Source: Bacillota bacterium
GTDB lineage: Bacteria > Bacillota > Clostridia > DSM-8532
Reading direction: 5' to 3'
DNA length: 64,000 bases
Assembly: GCA_023415825.1 (NCBI GenBank)
Contig: JAEZJF010000022.1
Coordinates: 248,001 to 312,000, forward strand
Position numbers and translations under genes: made by a program. The notes under the pieces are model-generated. The model ran no database searches, was not told the origin of the DNA, and worked only from the letters and a program-made list of their open reading frames with translations. Of this stretch, positions 17,526 to 25,683 are shown piece after piece. Each line of letters opens with the position of its first letter. The first letter of the stretch is position 1.

Positions 17526-18515
17526 ATGGCTAAAATTGATGGACAAAACCTGGTTGCTATTCCTTGGGAGTCAAAACCGGATTCATGCATTGATCCTATC
17601 TGGCGCTATAGCAAGAATCCCGTTATTAAAAGAGATGCGATTCCAACTTCAAACAGCATTTTTAACAGCGCGATTGTGCCCTATAAGGACGGATTTGCAG
17701 GCGTATTCAGATGTGACAGTAAATCAAGAAGTATGGATATTTTTACCGGGTTCAGCAAGGATGGGTTCAGTTGGGATATCGAGCAGACTCCAATCGTTTT
17801 TGAAGGTGAAGAGCCTGAAATATTGAGAAAAGAATATCGATATGATCCCAGGGTTTGCTACATAGAAGACAGATATTATATTACCTGGTGCAACGGTTAC
17901 CATGGAGCGACAATAGGAATAGCTTATACCTATGATTTTAAAAAGTATTATCAGTTGGAAAATGCCTTTCTTCCCTATAACAGGAACGGAGTTTTATTTC
18001 CGAGAAAAATAAACGGGAAGTATGCTATGGTAAGCCGTCCCAGTGATACAGGGCATACGTCCTTCGGAGACATTTTTTATTCTGAAAGCCCGGATATGAT
18101 TTATTGGGGTAAACATAGATTTGTCATGGGTACCGTAAAGGGTGATACCTCTGCGTGGCAATCTGTAAAAATTGGCGCCGGACCTGTTCCCATTGAAACA
18201 GATGAAGGCTGGTTATTGATCTATCATGGCGTATTAAATAGCTGCAACGGGTTTGTATATAGTTTTGGCGCGGCCATTCTGGACATTGATACGCCATGGA
18301 AAGTCAAATACCGTTTGAAGCCCTATCTCTTATCTCCCCAGGAATTATATGAATGCGTTGGAGATGTACCCAATGTTGTGTTCCCTTGCGCCGCTCTTAC
18401 AGATGCCGCTTCAGGGAAAATAGCCATCTACTATGGCTGTGCCGATACTGTAACAGGGTTGTCTTTTACAACAATCGATGAATTGGTATACTATATAAAG
18501 AATAATTCTCTCTGA
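17526..18515 (+). CDS. GH130 family beta-mannoside phosphorylase
   Basis: A 329-residue five-bladed propeller of family GH130, which cleaves beta-mannosides with phosphate to give mannose 1-phosphate. Family marks: NPVIKRDAIP and FNSAIVPYKDGFAGVFRCD near the start, YDPRVCYIED with the catalytic Asp at residue 107, and LLIYHGV (about 230-236). Phosphorolysis in the cytoplasm saves ATP, consistent with the lack of a signal peptide. GH130 members differ in linkage (mannosyl-glucose, mannosyl-GlcNAc, beta-1,4- or beta-1,2-mannooligosaccharides); the exact one is not decidable here. It diverges from the LplABC-type importer and is followed by LacI, AraC and GH38 genes. The ATG has AAGAGGG 6 nt upstream. 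Confidence 0.9.
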   Translation: MAKIDGQNLVAIPWESKPDSCIDPIWRYSKNPVIKRDAIPTSNSIFNSAIVPYKDGFAGVFRCDSKSRSMDIFTGFSKDGFSWDIEQTPIVFEGEEPEILRKEYRYDPRVCYIEDRYYITWCNGYHGATIGIAYTYDFKKYYQLENAFLPYNRNGVLFPRKINGKYAMVSRPSDTGHTSFGDIFYSESPDMIYWGKHRFVMGTVKGDTSAWQSVKIGAGPVPIETDEGWLLIYHGVLNSCNGFVYSFGAAILDIDTPWKVKYRLKPYLLSPQELYECVGDVPNVVFPCAALTDAASGKIAIYYGCADTVTGLSFTTIDELVYYIKNNSL

Positions 18516-18538
18516 CTGCTTTCAGATCTGCATTTTTA

Positions 18539-18546
18539 GTCCGCAA
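18539..18546. promoter_or_regulatory. GTCCGCAA motif upstream of the LacI gene
   Basis: GTCCGCAA also occurs at 20603-20610 upstream of the GH38 gene, both in short AT-rich intergenic gaps of the same locus. Related TGTGCAA sequences lie at 17223-17229 and 17436-17442. Candidate AraC-family site; statistical support not computed. Confidence 0.3.
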
Positions 18547-18613
18547 TATTTTATAAACAAATCAATATATGATATTGTATATACAGATATTTTATAAGCA
18601 GAGGGTGTATTTA

Positions 18614-19660
18614 TTGAAAGCCGTAAACATACAAAAAATAGCTGATAGCCTGAATATTTCGAGAAATACTGTTTCAAAAGTTATTAACAGCAGAGGCACT
18701 GTTTCTCCCGATACAGAAAGAAAAATCATTCAAAAAGCACTGGAATTGGGGTATAAAAAGTTACCTGCAAAGCTTGTTGCAGAATATAAAGATACCCCTT
18801 ATAAAAATCAAAAGCTGAATATTGCTGTGGTTGCAACACAACCCGATTTTTCAGAGTTTTGGGTCCGAATCATAAACGGTATTGCCAGCGAGCTCGGGAA
18901 TAAGAATTGCAATTTTATATATAACTATATCACCTTCGAACAGGAGAAGAATTTCAACTCTCTGCAAGTGCTTTCCCACCATGATACCAAGGGGATCATC
19001 GTCATTAACGTTTATAATAAGGAAGCCATTGAGCGCCTGGTGTCCACCAAGATCCCCATAGTCTATTATGATGCACCCAAGAACTGCTCCAACACCTATG
19101 TTAATGGAGATATTGTGCTGGTGGAAAACCAGAATAGCATATGTGAGATAACCTTACACATGCTGGACCAGGGATGCAAGAAAATTGGATTTATTGGTGA
19201 CATAACGTATTCACAAAGTATTTATGAGCGATGGCTTGGGTTTATAAATGCCCATGAATTAAGAAATATTGAGATTGATAAAAGCTTTTGCTTTACTGAA
19301 AGCGGGAACGGACATTTTTATTTTGACAACGAAGTTGAGAAGCTTTTTACCAATACCAATAATCTCCCGGATGCATTTGTCTGCGCAAACGACGTCATTG
19401 CCTACAGGGTTATGGCTATACTTGCAAAGGCTGGGATCAATACGCCCAAGGACATTTTAATTTCTGGATTTGATGATATTAAGGAGTCGGTGGCGGGAGA
19501 AAAATCATTAACCTCCGTATATGTCAACAATGAGGAAATCGGTAAAAGGCTTGTTGAGCAGCTTATATGGAGGATAAATAATCCTTCGCGTTTATTTGAG
19601 ACAATTAAGATAAGTACAAATGTTATCTTCAGAGAAACGACCAATAAAAAAACCAACTGA
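18614..19660 (+). CDS. LacI-family transcriptional regulator of the mannoside locus
   Basis: Starts with the LacI helix-turn-helix NIQKIADSLNISRNTVSKVIN (residues 5-25), continues with hinge-like RKIIQKALELGYK and a periplasmic-binding-protein-type sugar-sensing domain (about 65-345) with CANDVIAYRVMAILAKAG and ISGFDDI. The TTG at 18614 is taken as start because AGAGGG (18600-18605) is 8 nt upstream and the DNA-binding domain then sits at the N-terminus. The frame reaches back to an ATG at 18569, but that would add 15 odd residues. It lies between GH130 and a second regulator, AraC, whose GTG is 17 nt downstream, so the two regulators are co-transcribed. Likely effector: a mannose-containing sugar (inference). 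Confidence 0.9.
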   Translation: MKAVNIQKIADSLNISRNTVSKVINSRGTVSPDTERKIIQKALELGYKKLPAKLVAEYKDTPYKNQKLNIAVVATQPDFSEFWVRIINGIASELGNKNCNFIYNYITFEQEKNFNSLQVLSHHDTKGIIVINVYNKEAIERLVSTKIPIVYYDAPKNCSNTYVNGDIVLVENQNSICEITLHMLDQGCKKIGFIGDITYSQSIYERWLGFINAHELRNIEIDKSFCFTESGNGHFYFDNEVEKLFTNTNNLPDAFVCANDVIAYRVMAILAKAGINTPKDILISGFDDIKESVAGEKSLTSVYVNNEEIGKRLVEQLIWRINNPSRLFETIKISTNVIFRETTNKKTN

Positions 19661-19677
19661 CCGGGGAGTAACCTAGA

Positions 19678-20574
19678 GTGGATTTTGATTTGGCTAAAGC
19701 CTCTAAAAAGCTATGTGCATTAGATTTTAACTATATATATGATGGCTTAAGCATAAATGTTATTTGGTTTCGCGCAATGGCATTGACTGGTGATTGGCTA
19801 ATAGGAAGACACATGCATTCCTCCTATGAATTTCACTTCATAAAGGAAGGAAGTTGTGAAGTCATTACAGATACAGATCATTTTACTGTACATGAAGGGG
19901 AATTCTATCTGACTGCGCCATCAATTCTCCACGAACAGCGCAGTATTAACAGTAAGCATTTTATTGAATACTGTCTCAATTGTGATCTGAAATTGATTGA
20001 GGATAGTTCAACAGAGATTCTCAAGCTGGGGTTGATTCTCAACAACTCACAGTGTGCTGCTTATCCGGATAATGAAGATGTCAGCTGTATAAAATTATTT
20101 GAATACGCTTTAAGAGAGGCATGCTGTGAATACACCGGATTTTTTGGGAACATAAAAAATATTATTCCGCTTATCATTAATAATGCCGCCAGAAAAATGA
20201 GTGAAAGCCGCATCATTGATTATGCCGTACCTAAGAAAAGTAACAGTAACAATTTTAGAATGTTACAAATGGAGAGATTTATAGAAGATAACATCTCTAC
20301 TCCCATCTCAACATCCTCCCTGTCTTCCTATATGCATTTAAGTCAGAAACAGGTCTGTAGAATAATTAAAGATGCAAAAAACATGTCTACTAAGGAATTT
20401 ATTAATAGTATCAAGCTTACGAAAGCAAAGGAGCTTCTAAAGAGTCCAAATCTTCACGTAAAAAAAGTTGCCGACATGTTAGGCTTCTCAAGCGAATATT
20501 ATTTCAGCCAGTTCTTTAAGAAATTGGAAGGTTACCCACCTGTCCAGTATAGAAATAATATACAAAACGGATGA
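19678..20574 (+). CDS. AraC-family transcriptional regulator of the mannoside locus
   Basis: A 298-residue regulator with an N-terminal cupin (HMHSSYEFHFIKEGSCEV, about 42-59, with the metal/sugar-binding His pattern) and a C-terminal double helix-turn-helix (about 200-295). The second DNA-binding helix region reads VKKVADMLGFSSEYYFSQFFKKLEGYPPVQYR, the usual AraC signature. The start is GTG at 19678 with GGGGAG 9 nt upstream. It directly follows the LacI gene and precedes the GH38 gene by 131 nt. Having one LacI repressor and one AraC activator in tandem suggests dual control of this locus. Confidence 0.92.
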   Translation: MDFDLAKASKKLCALDFNYIYDGLSINVIWFRAMALTGDWLIGRHMHSSYEFHFIKEGSCEVITDTDHFTVHEGEFYLTAPSILHEQRSINSKHFIEYCLNCDLKLIEDSSTEILKLGLILNNSQCAAYPDNEDVSCIKLFEYALREACCEYTGFFGNIKNIIPLIINNAARKMSESRIIDYAVPKKSNSNNFRMLQMERFIEDNISTPISTSSLSSYMHLSQKQVCRIIKDAKNMSTKEFINSIKLTKAKELLKSPNLHVKKVADMLGFSSEYYFSQFFKKLEGYPPVQYRNNIQNG

Positions 20575-20602
20575 TGGAAATGTCCCAAAAACTTAAATAC
20601 TG

Positions 20603-20610
20603 GTCCGCAA
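20603..20610. promoter_or_regulatory. GTCCGCAA motif upstream of the GH38 gene
   Basis: Second copy of the motif at 18539-18546. It lies 29 nt ahead of a TATACT -10-like box (20640-20645) that has no good -35, the arrangement expected for an activator-dependent promoter. Confidence 0.3.
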
Positions 20611-20705
20611 ATTAGATTTAATGGAATTATCCTAGATTATATACTGAAAACAAAGAGTTATATAAAACAGGAGTTTAAAAATTCATAAATCGAGGAGGAC
20701 TTCAT

Positions 20706-23700
20706 ATGCGTTTTATTGCGGAGCGGATTAACAGACTTCTGGATGAATTGTCAAAGACTATTTATCCCGATAGAATTGAAATCAAAAGTTTCGATTTTAT
20801 TCAATGCGGATATGACTGCCATGTACTGCCTGATGCAGATGCCGACTGGAAGAACTTTGAGCCGGGTGACAGGTGGGGGGGCCAGGACAAGCATGGCTGG
20901 TTTAAAACAAGAGAAGTTGTTCCTGGAAGTTTTAACGGAAAGAAGCTTGTTTTTGAAGTTAAGACCGGAAGAGAAGGGGACTGGGATGCGCTGAATCCTC
21001 AATTTCTGGTTTATGTAAACGGAAAGCTGATACAGGGAATGGATGTCAATCACAGAGAAATTATCCTATCCGATCATGCTTGCAGCGGTGAAGTATACGA
21101 GATTTGTTTGCATGCATACTCAGGAATGAAGGAAGGCCTTTCCGAGCTTCATGCCTTTTTATCTGTATTCGATTCAAATGTTAATAAGCTCTATTATGAT
21201 ATCAAGGTTCCTTTGGATGTAGCCCTTCTATTGGATAAAGAGGATAAGAACAGAATAGATATTCTCAATTATCTCGAGAACGCTGTCAATCTGATTGATT
21301 TAAGAATTCCATTTACCAAGGAGTTTGATCAGTCCGTTCTCGAAGCAATTTCATATCTTGAAAATGAATTCTACGGAAAATTTTGCGGACATGAAAATGT
21401 TATAGCCAACAGTGTGGGACATACGCATATCGACGTAGCGTGGCTCTGGACACTGGCTCAGACCAGAGAAAAATCAGCAAGAAGCTTTTCCACGGTATTA
21501 AATCTCATGAAGGAGTACCCCGAATATCTATTCATGTCCAGTCAGCCTCAGTTATACAAGTACGTGAAAGAAGATTTCCCCGAGGTCTATGAAGAGATAA
21601 AGGAAAGAGTTGCAGAAGGACGTTGGGAGCCTGAAGGTGCAATGTGGCTGGAGGCAGACTGCAATATTTCATCCGGAGAGTCCCTTATAAGGCAGCTGCT
21701 GTTTGGTTTGCGTTTCTTCAAACAGGAATTTGGAATTGAGAATAAGATATTGTGGCTGCCCGATGTATTCGGGTACAGTGCTGCGCTGCCTCAGATTTTG
21801 AAGAAATCCGGAATCGATTATTTTATGACAACCAAAATAAGCTGGAATGAGTATAATAAGATTCCTTCCGACACTTTTAACTGGAAGGGCATGGACGGAA
21901 CAGAAATACTGACCCATTTTATTACAACCTGCGATGCAAACCAGCCTAATTCCAACTTTACTACATATAACGGTGACCTTGTCCCCAAACAGGTAATAGG
22001 CTCCTGGCAGAGATACCAGCAAAAAGATATCAATAACGAGGTGCTCATCAGCTTCGGTTTTGGCGACGGGGGTGGGGGGCCAACCAAAGAAATGCTGGAA
22101 AATGCCAGAAGAATGGAGAAGGGGATTCCCGGCTGTCCTAAAGTAAAGATGAGCAGATCACTTGATTTCTTTAGGAAGCTGGAAAGCACGGTGAAGAACA
22201 ATAGAAAGCTGCCAAAATGGGTGGGCGAATTGTATTTGGAGTATCATAGAGGCACTTATACCTCTATGGCAAGAAACAAGAAATTCAATCGCAAGAGTGA
22301 ATATCTGTACCAGGACACCGAGCTTTTCAATGTGCTGAGCACTCAAACGGCTGGAGGGAGCTACCCGGCACAGGAAATCAATGAGGGCTGGGAGACCATA
22401 CTGTTAAACCAGTTCCATGACATACTACCGGGCTCTTCAATTAAAGAGGTGTATGAGGACTCCAAGGCCCAGTATGTCGAAATAGGGAAGAAAGGGCAAA
22501 GGCTGTTGGGCGCTGCGCTTGACGGCATTGCTTCAAAGATCGGACTTTCAGAGAAGTCAGTGGTAGTATTTAACCAGCTCGGATTTGAGAGAAACGATAT
22601 GGCGGTTATTGAGCTTCCGGATGGTTATGAAAATGTATGTGTACTTGATAAACAGGGTAGCCGGCTTCCGTCACAGCTCATTAATGAGCAGGGAGTAAAT
22701 AAACTCGCATTCTATGCCAAAGGTATTCCTGCAAAAGGCTACAAGGCTTTTAGTATTGCCAAGAGCGATGGAACAGATCATCTATTTGATAAAACGATAC
22801 AGATATCCCAAGATAATAGGGCTATGGAGAATGATTATTTTAAAATCAGCTTTGATGACCGCTTTAACATGACTTCGGTATTTGATAAGCGGTCCGGGCG
22901 CGAAGTCATAAAAGAGGGTCAAAGAGCGAATGTTCTTCAGGCCTTTGAGGATAAGCCCCATAACTTCGATGCCTGGGATATTAATATTTATTATGCAGAA
23001 AAAATGTGGGAAGTAAAGGACGTTGAAAGCGTAAGACTCATTGAAAACGGACCTTTAAGAGCGGGTATTGAAATAAGAAGAAGGTTTCTTAATTCAACCA
23101 TAGCCCAAGAAATCTATTTGTATGCCTGTATCGGAAGAATTGACATTGTGAACAAAATAGACTGGAAGGAAAATCAAATACTCTTAAAAGCCTCGTTCCC
23201 GGTGGACGTGCATGCTGAAAAGGCCACCTATGAAATACAGTACGGTAATGTAGAGCGTCCAACCCATGGAAATACTAGCTGGGATAAAGCTAAATTCGAG
23301 GTATGCGCACATAAATGGGCCGATGTATCCGAAGACGGTTATGGCGTCAGCTTGATGAATGACTGTAAATATGGTCACAGCATTATAGACAGCGAGATGA
23401 AGCTGACGCTGCTGAAGTCAGCCACTAATCCAAATCCCGATGCGGACAGAGAATACCATGAGTTCACCTATTCGCTTTACCCCCATCAGGGTTCCTGGAA
23501 GGAAGCCAATACCGTCAACATGGCCTATTCCCTGAACTGTCCTTTGTATTGCAGATTGATCGGTGCTCATGAAGGGATTTTGCCTGCTGAAATGTCCTAT
23601 ATTTCGGTGAACAACCCTAATGTTATAATCGAGGTCGTAAAGCAGGCGGAGGATGGAAACGGTGCAATTGTGAGAATGTATGAGTGCTATAACAGAAGAA

Positions 23701-23852
23701 CAGCTGTTTCTGCCAAGACCTTCAAAGATATTAAGAGTATCTGGGAATGTGACCTGATGGAGAATAATCTTAATGAAATACCCCATGAAAAGAACAGCTT
23801 TGGGTTCGAAATCAAGCCCTACGAGATAAAAACCTTCAGAATCATATTGTGA
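20706..23852 (+). CDS. GH38 alpha-mannosidase
   Basis: A 1048-residue cytoplasmic alpha-mannosidase. The zinc site and active site are all visible: GHTHIDVAW with His241 and Asp243, WLPDVFGYSAALPQ with the nucleophile and zinc ligand Asp353, and NQFHDILPGSS with His571. An N-terminal beta-rich region (1-230) precedes the catalytic barrel (about 230-520), followed by the three-helix bundle and the large beta-sandwich domains typical of the bacterial/vacuolar alpha-mannosidase type. No signal peptide, so it acts on imported oligosaccharides or glycoconjugates. Start ATG with GAGGAGG 7 nt upstream. Together with GH130 phosphorylase it could strip alpha- and beta-linked mannose, for example from N-glycan or plant-mannan fragments. 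Confidence 0.95.
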   Translation: MRFIAERINRLLDELSKTIYPDRIEIKSFDFIQCGYDCHVLPDADADWKNFEPGDRWGGQDKHGWFKTREVVPGSFNGKKLVFEVKTGREGDWDALNPQFLVYVNGKLIQGMDVNHREIILSDHACSGEVYEICLHAYSGMKEGLSELHAFLSVFDSNVNKLYYDIKVPLDVALLLDKEDKNRIDILNYLENAVNLIDLRIPFTKEFDQSVLEAISYLENEFYGKFCGHENVIANSVGHTHIDVAWLWTLAQTREKSARSFSTVLNLMKEYPEYLFMSSQPQLYKYVKEDFPEVYEEIKERVAEGRWEPEGAMWLEADCNISSGESLIRQLLFGLRFFKQEFGIENKILWLPDVFGYSAALPQILKKSGIDYFMTTKISWNEYNKIPSDTFNWKGMDGTEILTHFITTCDANQPNSNFTTYNGDLVPKQVIGSWQRYQQKDINNEVLISFGFGDGGGGPTKEMLENARRMEKGIPGCPKVKMSRSLDFFRKLESTVKNNRKLPKWVGELYLEYHRGTYTSMARNKKFNRKSEYLYQDTELFNVLSTQTAGGSYPAQEINEGWETILLNQFHDILPGSSIKEVYEDSKAQYVEIGKKGQRLLGAALDGIASKIGLSEKSVVVFNQLGFERNDMAVIELPDGYENVCVLDKQGSRLPSQLINEQGVNKLAFYAKGIPAKGYKAFSIAKSDGTDHLFDKTIQISQDNRAMENDYFKISFDDRFNMTSVFDKRSGREVIKEGQRANVLQAFEDKPHNFDAWDINIYYAEKMWEVKDVESVRLIENGPLRAGIEIRRRFLNSTIAQEIYLYACIGRIDIVNKIDWKENQILLKASFPVDVHAEKATYEIQYGNVERPTHGNTSWDKAKFEVCAHKWADVSEDGYGVSLMNDCKYGHSIIDSEMKLTLLKSATNPNPDADREYHEFTYSLYPHQGSWKEANTVNMAYSLNCPLYCRLIGAHEGILPAEMSYISVNNPNVIIEVVKQAEDGNGAIVRMYECYNRRTAVSAKTFKDIKSIWECDLMENNLNEIPHEKNSFGFEIKPYEIKTFRIIL

Positions 23853-23898
23853 TTGACGGTTCATGAAAAAGGTTCTGTCACAAAATAAATGAGTTGCA

Positions 23899-23931
23899 AT
23901 GATGTTCAGGTCTATAAGGCCTGAACATCAT
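23899..23931. terminator. Hairpin between convergent GH38 and GH26-like genes
   Basis: ATGATGTTCAGG (23899-23910) pairs perfectly with CCTGAACATCAT (23920-23931), 9-nt loop, 12 bp. It has no clear U run on either side; its place between two stop codons still suggests a bidirectional terminator. Confidence 0.55.
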
Positions 23932-23935
23932 GACT

Positions 23936-25411
23936 TTATGGCCTGTAGGTTCCGGTCTCAGTCGGCTTGTAACGAATACGGAAACGGGGAAGACTGGTGA
24001 CCACGGTATAGTCATTGATAGCCCAGTCATCGCCCTGCAAAGGGTTGTTTTCTCCGGTTGCCGGTGGTGTAAACATCTTAAACGTAAGTTCTGCTGCACC
24101 TTTCAAAGGCTTTTTGTAAAAAGCATTCATAAGATCTACAGTATGTACTCCCGGCTTTTTGCAGAACCAATGGCCGTTGATTTCCATAACGACGTTCAAA
24201 TCCTGTTCATCGAATAGGACTTCACAGAAAACGGGATTCTTTTCAAAGGACAAGGGGATGGCAAGGCCTTCAGCATCCTCAGAGCCACCCCAGCGAAGCT
24301 TTATGGGAAGCTCGGCCATTTCGCCCTTGGTCATAGCGGGCATGAAGTAGGGATCATGGATGAGGGTATAATAGGCTTCCATAACAGGCTGTTCAATGCC
24401 AACAGAGGGATTGTTGGGATCTTCAGTCTCAAGGCCGAGCCTGCCACGATCACGGAACTGGTAAAAGGTGATACCTGTCAGCCATGTGGCCTTGTCATCT
24501 TTAACCTGCGAATAAAATGCTCTCATCATTTCGGCCTGATCAAAAGGACCTGTGACATCACCATCCGCATTCAATTCAGATAGCACGAGAGGCTTTTCTA
24601 TACCGTTATTGAGATGTTTAAACCGCTCGAAACTGAACTTGCTTACCTGGTATATGTCCTCTACAAGAGATCGCTTATGGGTATGCCCTCCCGGCTCTGC
24701 CATGGTATAGGGCCATCCCCAGTTGAGGGCCAGATAATTGTCCCCTGACCAGATGTCACAGACCTGAACAGCCTCTTGAAATTCCTTTTCATAGGCCATT
24801 TCTTCCTTTCCGTTCTCAGGACCGCCTCCAATACAGAGAATGGTCTTAATCTGGGGGGCTTCTTCTTTGATAATATTGTGAAAACGAACAAAGAAATCAG
24901 CGACCTCCTGGTAGGAATAGCGTTTATTGAAGGCAAACCAGTTACCGGTGGCCTCATGGTTGATACGGAGCAGCAGGCGTCCAAAGGGCTTGAGCTCTCG
25001 TGCCAGAGTTCTCAAATGCTCATCCGATACGGCACAATCCACAGTCAGCGTCAAAGTGACATCCTGTCCGTGGGAGCGGATATCACGCATGGACCTGAAG
25101 GGCTCTGCATCTGGAGAATGGCTGTCTTTGGCTGAATCGAGACCGCATTCATAGGGAAAATAATCATCATATGGATAATCCCAGGCAAAAGCATTGGTTG
25201 AGTTCTTAAATGCGTTGCTGGCTCTATCCGGCCATCCCTTATCCAAAGGGTAATAGCAATACATCAGGTTGATACTGCGGTGAGGTCTCCCCAACTTATG
25301 GAGAATATAATCCTGATTGACGTATTCACCGCGCTCACTTCCGTCGCTTAAATCCACAGCGCAGGGAGCAGGACCCATATGAATCTTGTAAACTTTATCC
25401 CCGGTTGACAT
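23936..25411 (-). CDS. Clan GH-A hydrolase, GH26-like, cytoplasmic
   Basis: A 491-residue protein with a probable TIM barrel followed by a small beta domain (about 400-490). RINHEATGNWFAFN (150-163) matches the acid/base region of GH26-type mannanases (R-x-x-HE-x-x-G-x-WF), making Glu153 the likely proton donor. LSELNADGD around Glu279 is the likely nucleophile strand. These distances fit clan GH-A, but overall similarity to known GH26 enzymes looks low, so the family and substrate are tentative. No signal peptide. The start is moved to ATG 25411, which has AAAGGAGG 8 nt upstream, rather than the upstream ATG at 25438. It diverges from the alpha-xylosidase gene and shares an inverted operator pair with it. 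Confidence 0.7.
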   Translation of the reverse strand: MSTGDKVYKIHMGPAPCAVDLSDGSERGEYVNQDYILHKLGRPHRSINLMYCYYPLDKGWPDRASNAFKNSTNAFAWDYPYDDYFPYECGLDSAKDSHSPDAEPFRSMRDIRSHGQDVTLTLTVDCAVSDEHLRTLARELKPFGRLLLRINHEATGNWFAFNKRYSYQEVADFFVRFHNIIKEEAPQIKTILCIGGGPENGKEEMAYEKEFQEAVQVCDIWSGDNYLALNWGWPYTMAEPGGHTHKRSLVEDIYQVSKFSFERFKHLNNGIEKPLVLSELNADGDVTGPFDQAEMMRAFYSQVKDDKATWLTGITFYQFRDRGRLGLETEDPNNPSVGIEQPVMEAYYTLIHDPYFMPAMTKGEMAELPIKLRWGGSEDAEGLAIPLSFEKNPVFCEVLFDEQDLNVVMEINGHWFCKKPGVHTVDLMNAFYKKPLKGAAELTFKMFTPPATGENNPLQGDDWAINDYTVVTSLPRFRIRYKPTETGTYRP

Positions 25412-25486
25412 ATTACTTCCTCCTTTAGCCCATTCCATTATTTTACTCTTGATGTAATGAAAAATCTAAAAGAATATTGATGTCTC

Positions 25487-25512
25487 ATAACAAAATTTTG
25501 ATTTCTTTCATG
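25487..25512 (+). promoter_or_regulatory. Left copy of a 26-nt asymmetric operator
   Basis: ATAACAAAATTTTGAT, six nt, CATG. The same 26-nt pattern with one difference in the fixed part occurs inverted at 25642-25667. The motif is not palindromic, as expected for AraC-type regulators, and an AraC gene ends this locus. Confidence 0.55.
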
Positions 25513-25641
25513 ATTATCAAGATATTGTTATATTTTATCAATATTGTTCAAGTATTTTGAAAAAGTTCTCAATATAATGATATCAGGACACTTGAAGTCA
25601 TATCTTGATCTAGGTTTATCTAGATCCCGCAGTCTTTGCCC

Positions 25642-25667
25642 CATGATTTTCATCAATATTTTGTTAT
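25642..25667 (-). promoter_or_regulatory. Right copy of the 26-nt asymmetric operator
   Basis: On the minus strand ATAACAAAATATTGAT, six nt, CATG. It ends 16 nt before the alpha-xylosidase start codon, overlapping the start of its ribosome binding region. Confidence 0.55.
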
Positions 25668-25683
25668 ACAAGGAGGGTGTTCT

